A DNA stretch of 64,000 nt from DATCYX01 sp963714425 (GTDB lineage: Bacteria > Chloroflexota > Anaerolineae > Anaerolineales > UBA4823): NCBI GenBank assembly GCA_963714425.1, contig CAVQOI010000008.1:496001-560000 (forward strand). Reading direction: 5' to 3'. Under the pieces are notes generated by a model. That model was given only the letters and a program-made list of their open reading frames with translations, was not told where the DNA came from and did not search any database. Made by a program: the position numbers and the translations under genes. Numbering within the stretch: position 1 is the first letter of the stretch; every line of letters begins with the position of its first letter. This document shows positions 1-9,248 of this stretch, piece by piece.

Positions 1-1
1 T

Positions 2-832
2 TGTCAGAGATTAAAGCTAGGGGCGATCTTAGCGCGAATCGGATTGATCGGGGTGGGGGGAGCTCCTGTTCTGATTTACCAACTATATGCCATCCGGTCA
101 GATCCAATTTTGTCTGGCTGGAATGCTCAGAATATCACGCCAGCCCCCCCAGCTTGGGATATCCTAATCTCACTTGCACCTCTCATCCTGCTTGTTCCTT
201 TTTCAGTTAGGACGATCATCAGTAAGAACCATTCCGCTCGTCTTCTCGTTGTTTGGGTTGCTGCTGGCTTACTTCTGTTATATATTCCTTGGAGCTTACA
301 GCGCCGGTTTCTGGTGGGGCTTTTCATACCGGTGGCTGCACTAGCAGCAATGGTGGTGGGGTGGAAATTTGCAGATATCCGCCGCTTCTGGCTTGCAGGA
401 TCTATACTACTATTGTTAGCGATTCCCACCAACCTCCTGCTCTTACAAGCAGCTAAGTACGGAATCCAGACACGCGATAGTCATTTGTTTCTGACAAACG
501 ATGAAGCCGCAGCGCTAGCCTGGATTGAGAACAACACACCGGAAAACGCAGTGGTATTAGCCGCTCCGTCTACCGGTTTATTCATTCCTGCTTACACTGG
601 TCGGCGTGTGATCTACGGGCATCCATTTGAGACAGTCGATGCTGAGGTGAAACGCGAGCTTGTCGAACGTTATTTCGAAGGAGAGGACCAATCCAGCGCA
701 CTCGACCTGCATCCGCGTGTGGATTTCGTCTTCTATGGGCCGCGTGAACGTGCGTTTGGCGGGAATATTGCACGAACAGAGTCGAGCATAATGTATCGCA
801 ATGAAAGTGTATTGATCTACAGGATTGAGTAA
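2..832 (+). CDS. Multi-pass membrane protein, GT-C-like (5' end missing)
   Basis: The reading frame is open from the left edge, so the N-terminus lies outside the window; an internal ATG at 44 is not needed. The visible part has several hydrophobic helices followed by a soluble C-terminal domain of about 110 residues starting near 'EAAALAWIENNTPENAVV'. It is a paralogue of the protein at 2970-4643: both carry an 'RxDPxLxGWxAQNI' block, an 'LQRR' loop, a 'GHxxE' segment and a 'FVFxGPxExxxG' segment near the end. This layout (membrane domain plus periplasmic tail) is like GT-C-type sugar transferases, but I see no definitive catalytic motif and the substrate is unknown. The stop codon lies 2 bases before the next gene's GTG start, so the genes are likely co-transcribed. 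Confidence 0.75.
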   Translation, partial: CQRLKLGAILARIGLIGVGGAPVLIYQLYAIRSDPILSGWNAQNITPAPPAWDILISLAPLILLVPFSVRTIISKNHSARLLVVWVAAGLLLLYIPWSLQRRFLVGLFIPVAALAAMVVGWKFADIRRFWLAGSILLLLAIPTNLLLLQAAKYGIQTRDSHLFLTNDEAAALAWIENNTPENAVVLAAPSTGLFIPAYTGRRVIYGHPFETVDAEVKRELVERYFEGEDQSSALDLHPRVDFVFYGPRERAFGGNIARTESSIMYRNESVLIYRIE

Positions 833-834
833 GC

Positions 835-2970
835 GTGAGAAGGCTAAGGGACTGGGCACGAAAATACTGGCTTGCAGGCGTAATCGTTATTCTGCCATTA
901 TTGGTGATCCTGCCACCTGTTCAAGCATTCCCTTACTCGCCGGTTGAGGATGCGTATTCCGATCTGGCAATAACCCATTATCCAAATGCATATTTTTTGC
1001 GCCATGAGTTGGCTGAAAGCAGGTCTATCCCACTCTGGTCGCCGAGCATACTGAGTGGGTATCCATTCTTTGCGAACCCGCTGTCGGGCTTGTTCTACGC
1101 ACCGGGGTGGTTGGCACTGCTGCTCCCCTTGCCACTCGGCTTCAACTTGTTGGCAGCGATACATTCAATCTGGGGAGCGTTTGGCATGGCGATGCTAATG
1201 CGCTCACAAGGATTGAATTTGAACGCGGCGCTCTTTGCTGGGTTGGGGTTGGTATTGATGCCAAAAGCCGTCGCTCACTATGCGGCTGGCCACTTGACGT
1301 TGATCTATGCTATTTCATGGACACCCTGGCTTATCTTTTTGGCACACCGGGAGCGAGAGTTCCCGGTTAGTAATAAGCCCCGCCCAAGATGGGTGCAACC
1401 GGGGTTGGTCATGGCAATAATCCTATTGGCTGACGTCCGCTGGGGGGCTTTTTCCCTTTTCGTCTGGTGGATTTATTCAATTGCGCATAGTAACAATCGT
1501 TACGCAATGGTAAAGGTGCTAACGCGCCAGACATTCCTTGCGTTCCTGCTTTCGTCACCCCTCTTAATACCATTATTGGAGTATGCTTCCCTTTCTACCC
1601 GCAACCTGATGGCGCCCGAGGATGTTCTCGCTTATTCCTTACCCCCAGTACGCATGCTCGGATTGGTTATTCCGGGACTCGGTGGAAATCACGAGTGGGT
1701 GCTTTATCCAGGAGGGGCAATCCTGTGTTTGAGCATTGTTGCTTTGGTCCGCTGGCGGTATTCAAAACCTACTCGATTTTGGATTATTTTAGCTTTTGCC
1801 AGCTTATTGCTCTCATTAGGAGAGCATATCCCTGGTGCGAGCTTTATGGCAGGCATACCCGGGATTAATATGTTGCGCGTACCCTCGCGTGCATTATTCA
1901 TGACCGGAATCGCCCTGAGCGCTTTAGCTGGATGGGGATTGGATGCCCTAAATTCTCCTTTAGATATCACCCAAACACGTGCCATCAGGTTAGGGCTGGT
2001 CGCGATAAGCAGTTTCTCTGTCCTGTTAGCTCTTGCTGTAAGCATCGTCTCCGGGACAATGCTCTTTAATTATCTCCTTGGAGCAGCAGCAATCACGCTA
2101 TCTGCGACATTGATTGGGGTTCGATTTTCAAGGTTCACACACCGAGTAGGTGGAGTTTGGATACTTGGTATGGTCTGCCTGGTTTGCATCGATCTGATAA
2201 TTGAAGATCGAACGTTACTCGCTTACCGCTCGTCTGAAGGTGTCCTCAATGAAGGTGCGTCAGTTGCTTTATGGCTCTCTAAGCAAGGGGGAGAATATAG
2301 AATATACTCTCCTTCGTATAGCCTACCGCAGCAAACCGCCGCCCGCTACGGGTTAGAATTAGCTGACGGAATTGACCCGCTCCAGCTTGCGAGTTATGCG
2401 AATTTTATGGCACAAGCAACTGGTATCCATAATAGCGGTTACAGTGTCACCCTTCCGCCATTTACGTCAGGGTATCCTCGCTCAGCAAACGTTGGTAGTG
2501 TTCCTGATGCCGAGTTATTAGCGCTGCTTAACGTGCAGTATGTTGCCTCTTCTTTCGAAATAACGGCGGATGGTCTGATCTTGAGGGACATTATAGATGA
2601 GGTCTATCTGTACGAAAACCTGAATGTCATGGCGCGTTCCTGGGTCGTGCCTGAAAATAGCGATCAGAGCGGGTTTGTTCAGAGCTCGATTATTTTAAAG
2701 CGTACTCCAAACTTCATTACCCTTCGTGCACAAGGGCCAGGCGTTCTAGTGCTCTCGGAGCTTGATTATCCAGGATGGCGCGCACAAGTGGATGGAAAAA
2801 CGGTTGAAATTGATAAATATGCGGGCATACTCCGTTCTGTGCAGCTCCCGCCTGGTAGCCACGAGGTAACCTTTAGTTTCACACCGATAAGCTTGTATTT
2901 GGGATGCATCCTGGCCCTCGGCGGAATTGCACTCCTTGGCTGGAGCATTCGCACAAGGGTCAAAATGTAA
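835..2970 (+). CDS. YfhO-like multi-pass membrane protein
   Basis: The 711-residue product starts at a GTG immediately after the preceding stop. It has about a dozen predicted membrane helices, an N-terminal luminal segment with 'SRSIPLWSPSILSGYPFFAN' typical of YfhO proteins, and a C-terminal extracytoplasmic domain with the family hallmark 'YPGWRAQVDGK' followed by 'LPPGSHEVTFSF' and a final helix. YfhO family proteins (PF09586) are GT-C-fold membrane proteins linked in Firmicutes to glycosylation of lipoteichoic acid; the substrate here is not known. It overlaps the next gene by one base (TAATG), implying translational coupling. It is paralogous to the broken gene at 4615-7054. Confidence 0.85.
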   Translation: MRRLRDWARKYWLAGVIVILPLLVILPPVQAFPYSPVEDAYSDLAITHYPNAYFLRHELAESRSIPLWSPSILSGYPFFANPLSGLFYAPGWLALLLPLPLGFNLLAAIHSIWGAFGMAMLMRSQGLNLNAALFAGLGLVLMPKAVAHYAAGHLTLIYAISWTPWLIFLAHREREFPVSNKPRPRWVQPGLVMAIILLADVRWGAFSLFVWWIYSIAHSNNRYAMVKVLTRQTFLAFLLSSPLLIPLLEYASLSTRNLMAPEDVLAYSLPPVRMLGLVIPGLGGNHEWVLYPGGAILCLSIVALVRWRYSKPTRFWIILAFASLLLSLGEHIPGASFMAGIPGINMLRVPSRALFMTGIALSALAGWGLDALNSPLDITQTRAIRLGLVAISSFSVLLALAVSIVSGTMLFNYLLGAAAITLSATLIGVRFSRFTHRVGGVWILGMVCLVCIDLIIEDRTLLAYRSSEGVLNEGASVALWLSKQGGEYRIYSPSYSLPQQTAARYGLELADGIDPLQLASYANFMAQATGIHNSGYSVTLPPFTSGYPRSANVGSVPDAELLALLNVQYVASSFEITADGLILRDIIDEVYLYENLNVMARSWVVPENSDQSGFVQSSIILKRTPNFITLRAQGPGVLVLSELDYPGWRAQVDGKTVEIDKYAGILRSVQLPPGSHEVTFSFTPISLYLGCILALGGIALLGWSIRTRVKM

Positions 2971-4643
2971 TGGGCAATACTTTGCCTTACCCAGAACCGT
3001 CTTTACCTCCTCCATCGCCGGTCAATTCTGCCGAAAAATGGTGGATACTCTCATTTGCTACCCTTGTCATGGCTGTGACCACGATCCCTTACTTGCTCGG
3101 TTACGCCATGCAGGGTAATGCATGGCGTTTCACTGGCTTTATATTTGGTGTGGAGGATGGAAATTCGTATATCGCCAAAATGCTCAGCGGTTCCTATGGC
3201 GCATGGCTATTCCGAACACCTTACACAACTGAAGGCCAGCGGGGTGTACTTGCGTTTTTACCTTATATCTTGCTTGGGAAATTAGCTTCCGGTCCTGGGC
3301 TTCACGAGCAGCTCGTTGCTCTATTTCAATTGTTTAGGATATTTACGGGGATGCTGGATATCCTGGCGACATATTATTTTATTGCCTTCTTCATCGATTC
3401 GGTAGCAGTACGCCGCATAGGGTTGATTTTAGCGAGTTTAGGGGGAGGGTTGGGCTGGATAGTTGTGCTCTTTGGACAAGCCACGTGGCTTGGTTCTCTA
3501 CCTCTAGAATTCTACTCACCTGAAACATTCGGTTTTTTAGCGATTCTGGGTTTACCTCATATAGCCCTAGCGCGTGCCGGATTGTTGATTGGTATTCGCG
3601 CCTACTTAATGACCTGGCGAGATGAAGGATCGAATTATCGGGCGCATGTGTTCCTGCTCAGTGCAAGCTGGACGGTAGTAGCTCTCGCACAACCGCTTAC
3701 CGCAGGCGTGATGGGATTGCTGCTTGGATTGCACTGGACCTCGTTGATAATCTGGCAAGGTATAAGTAACCGCTCCAACCCCGTCCTACTACAAAACCGA
3801 TTACGTCCTAGTGCCTTGATGCTCATTTCTGCGGCTGTTCTGCCTGGTATGTTATTGCTTTATACGGGGTTTATGTTCCGTGTGGATCCATTCTTAAGAG
3901 GATGGACAGCGCAAAATATAATTAAATCTCCGCACCCAGCACATTATGTACTGGCGTACGGAGCTCTGATCCCCTTAGCAATTCTCGGGGGGACGAAATT
4001 ACTCAGTCGTTTCGGTTACGGTGCCTGGCTGCCAACCGTCTGGGTTCTTTTATTCCCAATACTGGCGTATACGCCGGCGAATCTGCAGCGACGGCTTCCT
4101 GAAGGCGTCTGGGTTGCTATTGTCGTTCTTGCTTTGGCTGCATTTCAAGGAGAATCTCGCCCGTCATTAAAATGGAATTTAGGTTGGGGATGGGCCTTGC
4201 TGGTCCTATGCCTTCCATCGACCCTAATGCTGTTCGCAGGCGGGGTCCGTATTGCAATGCTTCCGGCAATTCCAGTTTTTCGTCCTACTCCCGAGGTGGA
4301 GGCATTTATTTTTATCAATCGTGAGGCGAATGCTGGGGATGTCGTTCTGACATCCTACATCACAGGAAACGCTCTTCCCGCCTGGGCGCCTGTCAGGGTG
4401 GTTGTAGGACATGGCCCAGAGAGCTTAAAACTACCTGAGTACCAAAATTTAACTGAGAAAGTTTATACTCAAAGCACTCCTGAAGATGAACGCCGCGATT
4501 TATTGGCTCTGTGGGATGTTCGCTTTGTATTTCTAGGACCAAATGAGAAAACTCTGGGAAATTGGGATCCATCACGTTCGGTTCTAATGAGACTTGTCTA
4601 TCAGTCAGGTGGATATGAGATATTCGAGCTCATCGAACGATAA
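2970..4643 (+). CDS. Multi-pass membrane protein, GT-C-like
   Basis: I place the start at the ATG that overlaps the stop of the YfhO-like gene, giving 557 residues; the open frame extends upstream into that gene but without support. A proline-rich cytoplasmic N-terminus precedes about 11 hydrophobic helices. A C-terminal soluble domain begins near 'EVEAFIFINREANAGDVVL' and ends 'FVFLGPNEKTLGNW'. It shares the 'RVDPFLRGWTAQNI' block with the partial gene at the left edge, so the two are tandem paralogues. A role in polymer or lipid glycosylation is inferred only from topology and the YfhO neighbours. The 3' end overlaps the next gene's likely start by about 29 bases. Confidence 0.8.
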   Translation: MGNTLPYPEPSLPPPSPVNSAEKWWILSFATLVMAVTTIPYLLGYAMQGNAWRFTGFIFGVEDGNSYIAKMLSGSYGAWLFRTPYTTEGQRGVLAFLPYILLGKLASGPGLHEQLVALFQLFRIFTGMLDILATYYFIAFFIDSVAVRRIGLILASLGGGLGWIVVLFGQATWLGSLPLEFYSPETFGFLAILGLPHIALARAGLLIGIRAYLMTWRDEGSNYRAHVFLLSASWTVVALAQPLTAGVMGLLLGLHWTSLIIWQGISNRSNPVLLQNRLRPSALMLISAAVLPGMLLLYTGFMFRVDPFLRGWTAQNIIKSPHPAHYVLAYGALIPLAILGGTKLLSRFGYGAWLPTVWVLLFPILAYTPANLQRRLPEGVWVAIVVLALAAFQGESRPSLKWNLGWGWALLVLCLPSTLMLFAGGVRIAMLPAIPVFRPTPEVEAFIFINREANAGDVVLTSYITGNALPAWAPVRVVVGHGPESLKLPEYQNLTEKVYTQSTPEDERRDLLALWDVRFVFLGPNEKTLGNWDPSRSVLMRLVYQSGGYEIFELIER

Positions 4644-5511
4644 TTCCGAATTCCAATCTCCTGGAATTCAAAGTATCGTGTTTTCTCGCCTTCACGTTTG
4701 GCTTCTCTTGATTGCGCCATTTACGCTGCTCGCGCCGGTATGGATGACTGGAAAGGCTCTTTTTTGGGGAGTTGTCTCTCTCCAATTTGTCCCCTGGCGT
4801 TACTATGCCTGGGAAATCCTGCGTTCTGGGCAGCTTCCCTTGTGGAACGACTTAAGCGGCATGGGCGCCCCACTACTGGCTAACTACCAGTCTGCTCTGT
4901 TATACCCTCCGAACTGGCTATTTTTTCTCTTTCTAGAGCTAGGAGGGCTCGATTGGGGAGCCTGGAGTCTGACAATTATTGGAGCAGCCCACCTCGCCTG
5001 GGCATGTGTGGGGATGGCATTACTGGCACGTTCCCAGGGAATCGATAAGCTTGGTCAGACAGTCAGCGGATTGGCGTTTGGGCTCTCAGGTTATCTTGTC
5101 GCGCGATTAAGCTTCCTTAGTATCAATGCTACTGTTGCCTGGATGCCATGGGTCATTCTTGGTGTGGAACAAATTGTTACTCGCCAGGTTGTCAAATCGG
5201 AAAGCGGAAATGGGGTGGGCAACATTTGGCGTCTTATCTATCAGTGGAGGGGTCTTGTAGCCAGCCTGGCAATGATGCTCCTCGCTGGTCACGCTCAAAC
5301 GTCATGGTATACACTGGTCTTGGCAGTGATGTGGTCTGGAATTCGCGCCTGGCAACACGCTACCAGTCGTCGCAGCGACCAGCAAGGTCGCCAGTTGCTC
5401 ACTGGTTCTAAGCATCGTCTCCGAAGTGTGATTGCCACCTGGCTGCAGCTGGGCGGTGCTGTTTTGTTCTCCATCGGAATAGCTGCGATCCAATTATATC
5501 CCCACCGCTGA
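4615..5511 (+). CDS. YfhO-like membrane protein, N-terminal fragment (frameshifted)
   Basis: This is the first part of a second YfhO-like gene. The ATG at 4615 lies inside the end of the previous gene; a TTG at 4594 is also in frame. The fragment has the N-terminal helices and the segment 'GQLPLWNDLSGMGAPLLAN', matching the region around 'IPLWSPSILSGYPFFANP' in the protein at 835-2970. The frame ends at TGA 5509-5511 after 'AAIQLYPHR'. Dropping one C from the CCCC run at 5500-5503 restores 'AAIQLYPTAEYLLASSRAA', the expected family sequence, and joins it to the next fragment. The complete product would be about 812 residues. The lesion is either a sequencing error in a homopolymer, a real frameshift mutation, or less likely a +1 slip at CCC-C. 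Confidence 0.8.
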   Translation: MRYSSSSNDNSEFQSPGIQSIVFSRLHVWLLLIAPFTLLAPVWMTGKALFWGVVSLQFVPWRYYAWEILRSGQLPLWNDLSGMGAPLLANYQSALLYPPNWLFFLFLELGGLDWGAWSLTIIGAAHLAWACVGMALLARSQGIDKLGQTVSGLAFGLSGYLVARLSFLSINATVAWMPWVILGVEQIVTRQVVKSESGNGVGNIWRLIYQWRGLVASLAMMLLAGHAQTSWYTLVLAVMWSGIRAWQHATSRRSDQQGRQLLTGSKHRLRSVIATWLQLGGAVLFSIGIAAIQLYPHR

Positions 5512-5515
5512 GTAT

Positions 5516-7054
5516 TTGCTTGCATCCTCGCGTGCAGCTCGGGTCGATTATGATTTTGCGATGACATATTCATTGTGGCCGTGGAGGTTCCTCACGCTGC
5601 TGGCACCAGATATGTTCGGTAACCCTGCGAAGGGGAACTATTGGGGATATGGTAATTTTTGGGAAGATGCCATCTATCTGGGTGTACTACCGCTGATCTT
5701 AGGAATCACTGCCCTTGTCAAAAAACATCGTCTCTCAGGGTACCTATTCACGCTCGTTATCCTGGCTTTCTTGCTGGCATTAGGGAATAATACTCCCATT
5801 TTTCCCTGGCTCTATCGTGCAGTTCCAACCTTCTCGATGTTTCAAGCACCCACCCGCATATCGATATGGGCTATTTTCGCACTTGCGCTTTTGGCTGGGA
5901 TGGGTGTCAATGGATGGCGACGCCCAATTGGGAAAGGATTGTATTGGACGCGCCTTGCTACCGCAGGAGGATTTGCTATTTCCCTTGGGGCGGGGTTAGC
6001 CTGGTATTTCTTTGGCGATGTCAAGATTACCTTTCTACGGGCTAGCGCCCTCACCGGTATGTGGGCGCTTGGAACGGGTGTGTTAGCGCTCCTTGCACCA
6101 TGCAAGGAGCCACCAGAGCGAGAATCCACTCTTTTGCGCAGGTTGTGGCCCTGGGGGGTTACATTTGTTGTTGCGGCTGACCTGCTTGTCGCAGCTTGGG
6201 GACTCAATCCTGGCATCGATCGGGACTTTTACCTTCATTCATTAAATATCAGCGAACAAATGGACGCAAGTTTTAACGAAGGCCGCCTGTATGTGCCTCC
6301 AAAGGTCGAAGATTCCTTGAAGTATGAGCGATTCATGCGGTTCGACACTTTCGATCCTGGAGTTGAATGGAAATTACTGCGCGAGTCTTTACTGCCAAAT
6401 TTGAACATACTGGATGGAATCTCGAGTGTGAACAATTTCGATCCGTTGACCCCCGGTGACTATCAGCAGACGATGCACGCATTAGAATTAGGAAGTGAGC
6501 ATGTAAAGGACGAGCTACTGAACCTGATGGGAGTGAGTGTGGTAGAAGAAGTGGATTTTGGTGAAAATGGTAGGGTAATCTTCAAGAGACTACCAACTAC
6601 ACAGCGAGTACGCTTGGTGCCATGTGGCCTGTCTGTTTTGGATACGGAAGAAGCAATTAGGACAATTCTCTCTGGAAAGGTGGATCTGGACCGTCAAGCG
6701 ACCATTCAGCAGGGTGAAGCCGAGTATACGGCAGATCAGGAATGCGCCCAATCGATAATGAAGAGCAAAATACAGATTGTATCTGAGTCACCCAATCGGA
6801 TTGTGTTGCAAGTCGAATCAAATCACGATGGGTGGCTGGTGCTTTCAGACACATGGTACCCAGGTTGGCAAGCGTACCTTGATGGTGTTCGGGTAAATAT
6901 TCGCAAAGCAAATGCAACGTTCAGGGGCACGTGGCTGCCACAAGGGAGCCATAGCCTTGAGTACGTTTACCAACCAAGCTCTTTTTATCTCGGAGCAATG
7001 ATTAGCATCACCTCGATGTTGTTGTATGTTTTTGTGATACGAAAATGGCGATGA
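5516..7054 (+). CDS. YfhO-like membrane protein, C-terminal fragment
   Basis: This is the continuation of the gene above; the biologically relevant frame joins at about 5504. It holds the remaining helices and the extracytoplasmic tail with the YfhO signature 'WYPGWQAYLDGVRV' followed by 'WLPQGSHSLEYVYQP' and a last membrane helix with a basic end. The signature is intact, so the gene has not decayed beyond the single lesion. The stop codon overlaps an ATG of the next gene (ATGA at 7051-7054). Confidence 0.8.
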   Translation: MLASSRAARVDYDFAMTYSLWPWRFLTLLAPDMFGNPAKGNYWGYGNFWEDAIYLGVLPLILGITALVKKHRLSGYLFTLVILAFLLALGNNTPIFPWLYRAVPTFSMFQAPTRISIWAIFALALLAGMGVNGWRRPIGKGLYWTRLATAGGFAISLGAGLAWYFFGDVKITFLRASALTGMWALGTGVLALLAPCKEPPERESTLLRRLWPWGVTFVVAADLLVAAWGLNPGIDRDFYLHSLNISEQMDASFNEGRLYVPPKVEDSLKYERFMRFDTFDPGVEWKLLRESLLPNLNILDGISSVNNFDPLTPGDYQQTMHALELGSEHVKDELLNLMGVSVVEEVDFGENGRVIFKRLPTTQRVRLVPCGLSVLDTEEAIRTILSGKVDLDRQATIQQGEAEYTADQECAQSIMKSKIQIVSESPNRIVLQVESNHDGWLVLSDTWYPGWQAYLDGVRVNIRKANATFRGTWLPQGSHSLEYVYQPSSFYLGAMISITSMLLYVFVIRKWR

Positions 7055-8166
7055 AACAGGCATTGGTATTATCACGCAACTGCCCATTTTTCCACCCCGC
7101 TGGGATTACTTTCATTGTTCTACTGCTGGTAGTCTCAACAGTCATACTCCAGGCTGGGGGTGATCCACTGGCTCTGGCACGTTTAGGGACAAGATATAGC
7201 CAAGGCATTCCTGATGGAACGGAAGGATATGACGGACAATTTGTTTACTACCTTGCTCGGGATCTGAATCCTGGCGATGTACTTCCCTATCTAGATGTCC
7301 CTGCGTATCGCTACCAGCGCATCTTGCTGCCGATCCTGGCTCGATCAATCTCTTTCGGAAATACTTTACTCCTCCCATGGGTGCTTGGGGTGTTGGGGAT
7401 ACTCGCCCATACTGCTGGCACATGGGTTGTTGCCGAATTAATGGTGCATTGGGATGTTAGCCGGTGGTACGCGTTAGTCTATGGATTGTGGGCTGGATTT
7501 GTGTTGGCAGTACGTCTCGATCTACCCGAACCGCTTGCATACGCGCTTATCGCCGGAGCTTTTGGTTCCTACATAAAGCGAAGATACTGGCTCTCCTGGA
7601 TCCTTTGTGCGCTGGCACTCTTCACAAAGGAAGTCGCCATTCTGTTCGTATTAGCTTTTTTGATTGTTTCTCTGCTAAGAAAAGAATGGATAAATCTGCT
7701 TGGCCTTACACTCATTGGATTGTTGCCTTACGCTCTATTTCAAGTATGGCTGTGGAGGGTTTTCGGCCAGCCTGGGATCGCTTCAGGTGGTACGATGGCG
7801 ACACCGTTTGAGATAATTCCTTTTATGGGTCTGTTTCGCATAGGCGCATACAGCCCATTTTATCTTCTGGCAATGCTGGTGGTTTTTGGACCAGCGGTCA
7901 TTTTACCTTCAGTCTGGGGTGTCTGGGCTGCTGCGCGTAAGTGGTTTTCGGGAGATGTTGGCCTGGTTATCTTCGCACTGATGAGCAATGCTCTGATCAT
8001 GTTTTTCTTGCCCTTTTCCACGTACCGAGAAACTGGAGGGCTGCTGCGTTTTGCCAGTGGTCTGGTTTTGGCGGTTTTACTGTATGCAGCTCGGTATAAA
8101 TTACGAAAGGCATTAAACTTGAGTCTATTATGGCTGGTGTTAAACGCCTTTCTGATAAAATCTTAG
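7045..8166 (+). CDS. Multi-pass membrane protein of unknown function
   Basis: The product is 373 residues with about nine hydrophobic helices. After the first helix comes a conserved-looking luminal block, 'GTEGYDGQFVYYLARD', and then 'YRYQRILLPILAR'. Acidic residues after the first helix followed by an arginine-rich loop are typical of GT-C-type polyprenyl-linked glycosyltransferases, so this is the likeliest class, but I cannot name a family with certainty. Two starts are possible, ATG 7045 or ATG 7051; the latter overlaps the previous stop as ATGA. It ends the left-hand membrane-protein cluster. Confidence 0.7.
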   Translation: MAMKQALVLSRNCPFFHPAGITFIVLLLVVSTVILQAGGDPLALARLGTRYSQGIPDGTEGYDGQFVYYLARDLNPGDVLPYLDVPAYRYQRILLPILARSISFGNTLLLPWVLGVLGILAHTAGTWVVAELMVHWDVSRWYALVYGLWAGFVLAVRLDLPEPLAYALIAGAFGSYIKRRYWLSWILCALALFTKEVAILFVLAFLIVSLLRKEWINLLGLTLIGLLPYALFQVWLWRVFGQPGIASGGTMATPFEIIPFMGLFRIGAYSPFYLLAMLVVFGPAVILPSVWGVWAAARKWFSGDVGLVIFALMSNALIMFFLPFSTYRETGGLLRFASGLVLAVLLYAARYKLRKALNLSLLWLVLNAFLIKS

Positions 8167-8211
8167 AGCTTATTATTCTTCTGAAGAGAAGATGTTTTTC
8201 TCGCTACTTGC

Positions 8212-8231
8212 CTTGAGGCTATTCCCTCAAG
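8212..8231 (+). terminator. Weak hairpin, possible terminator
   Basis: CTTGAGG (8212-8218) pairs perfectly with CCTCAAG (8225-8231) across a 6-base loop, and is followed by the pyrimidine-rich TTCTTCC. It sits between the membrane-protein cluster and the moxR-like gene. No uninterrupted T run follows, so termination would be weak. Confidence 0.3.
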
Positions 8232-8267
8232 TTCTTCCGCACTGAATATACGCTTCCGGAGCGAATA

Positions 8268-9248
8268 ATGCAAAATGTATTGGATTTTTCCGAACGTATG
8301 ATTGGAAATATCGAAAAAGTTATTATCGGTAAACGCGAAACGGTCGAGCAGGCAATAATCAGCTTGCTTTGCCAGGGCCATTTACTGATCGAAGATGTGC
8401 CCGGAGTAGGGAAGACGATGTTGGCGCGTAGTCTGGCCCGCTCCCTGGGATGCACTTTCAGTCGTATTCAGTTTACACCTGATATGTTACCCAGTGATGT
8501 CACTGGCGTTTCAATATTCAACCAGGTAAATCAGGAGTTCGAGTTCCGTTCGGGTCCTGTGATGGCTCAGATCGTTCTGGCGGACGAGATCAATCGTGCC
8601 ACACCCAAGACACAGGCAGCCCTGCTGGAGGCTATGGAAGAGCGTCAGGTCACTGTAGATGGCGTCACACATATCTTGCCAAAACCTTTCATGGTGCTGG
8701 CGACGCAGAACCCGATTGAATATGAGGGCACCTTCCCCTTGCCTGAAGCGCAGCTAGATCGCTTTCTGATCAGGATTCGATTAGGTTACCCACGATTGGA
8801 TGATGAAGTACGGGTATTGGAGCGCCAGCAATTCCGTCATCCATTTACAGACTTGAGCCAGATTGTATCTGTCGAAGAGTTGGGCAGCGTGCAAGAAGCA
8901 GTCAAATCGGTATATGCTGCACCAGCCGTAATGCGCTACATCGTCACCCTTGCCCGGCATACACGCGAACACCCTGAAGTCTACCTGGGTGCCAGCCCGC
9001 GGGGAAGCCTGGCATTATACCGCTCTGCGCAAGCAAAAGCTGCTATGGCCGGTCGCGATTTTATTCTTCCCGATGATATTAAGGCTCTGGTCGTTCCCAC
9101 ATTTTCTCACCGAATAATATTGGGGCCAGCCGCACGCCTGCGTGATCTCGACGCCGAGCAGATCGTTGAAGAGATTCTGGATGGTGTGCCTGTACCTGGG
9201 GGAGATTTAAGTCAATCGCGTGGAATAGAAGCTGATAAAGCTGACTGA
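8268..9248 (+). CDS. MoxR-family AAA+ ATPase
   Basis: The 326-residue protein shows the MoxR arrangement: Walker A 'EDVPGVGKT' (residues 42-50), Walker B 'IVLADEINRATPKTQ', sensor 1 'VLATQNPIEYEGTFPLPEAQ' and a C-terminal lid with 'LGASPRGSLALYRSAQAKA'. MoxR proteins act as chaperone-like ATPases that assemble or activate partner proteins, often secreted or metal-binding. The start has a GGAGCG ribosome-binding site 6 bases upstream. The TGATG overlap with the following DUF58 gene is the classic moxR-DUF58 pairing. The transglutaminase-like third partner usual in this locus type is absent. Confidence 0.95.
   Translation: MQNVLDFSERMIGNIEKVIIGKRETVEQAIISLLCQGHLLIEDVPGVGKTMLARSLARSLGCTFSRIQFTPDMLPSDVTGVSIFNQVNQEFEFRSGPVMAQIVLADEINRATPKTQAALLEAMEERQVTVDGVTHILPKPFMVLATQNPIEYEGTFPLPEAQLDRFLIRIRLGYPRLDDEVRVLERQQFRHPFTDLSQIVSVEELGSVQEAVKSVYAAPAVMRYIVTLARHTREHPEVYLGASPRGSLALYRSAQAKAAMAGRDFILPDDIKALVVPTFSHRIILGPAARLRDLDAEQIVEEILDGVPVPGGDLSQSRGIEADKAD

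Noticed and set aside
127..432. Minus-strand open frame overlapping the first membrane gene
   Set aside because: It lies wholly opposite a gene with clear paralogy and has no family-like motif.
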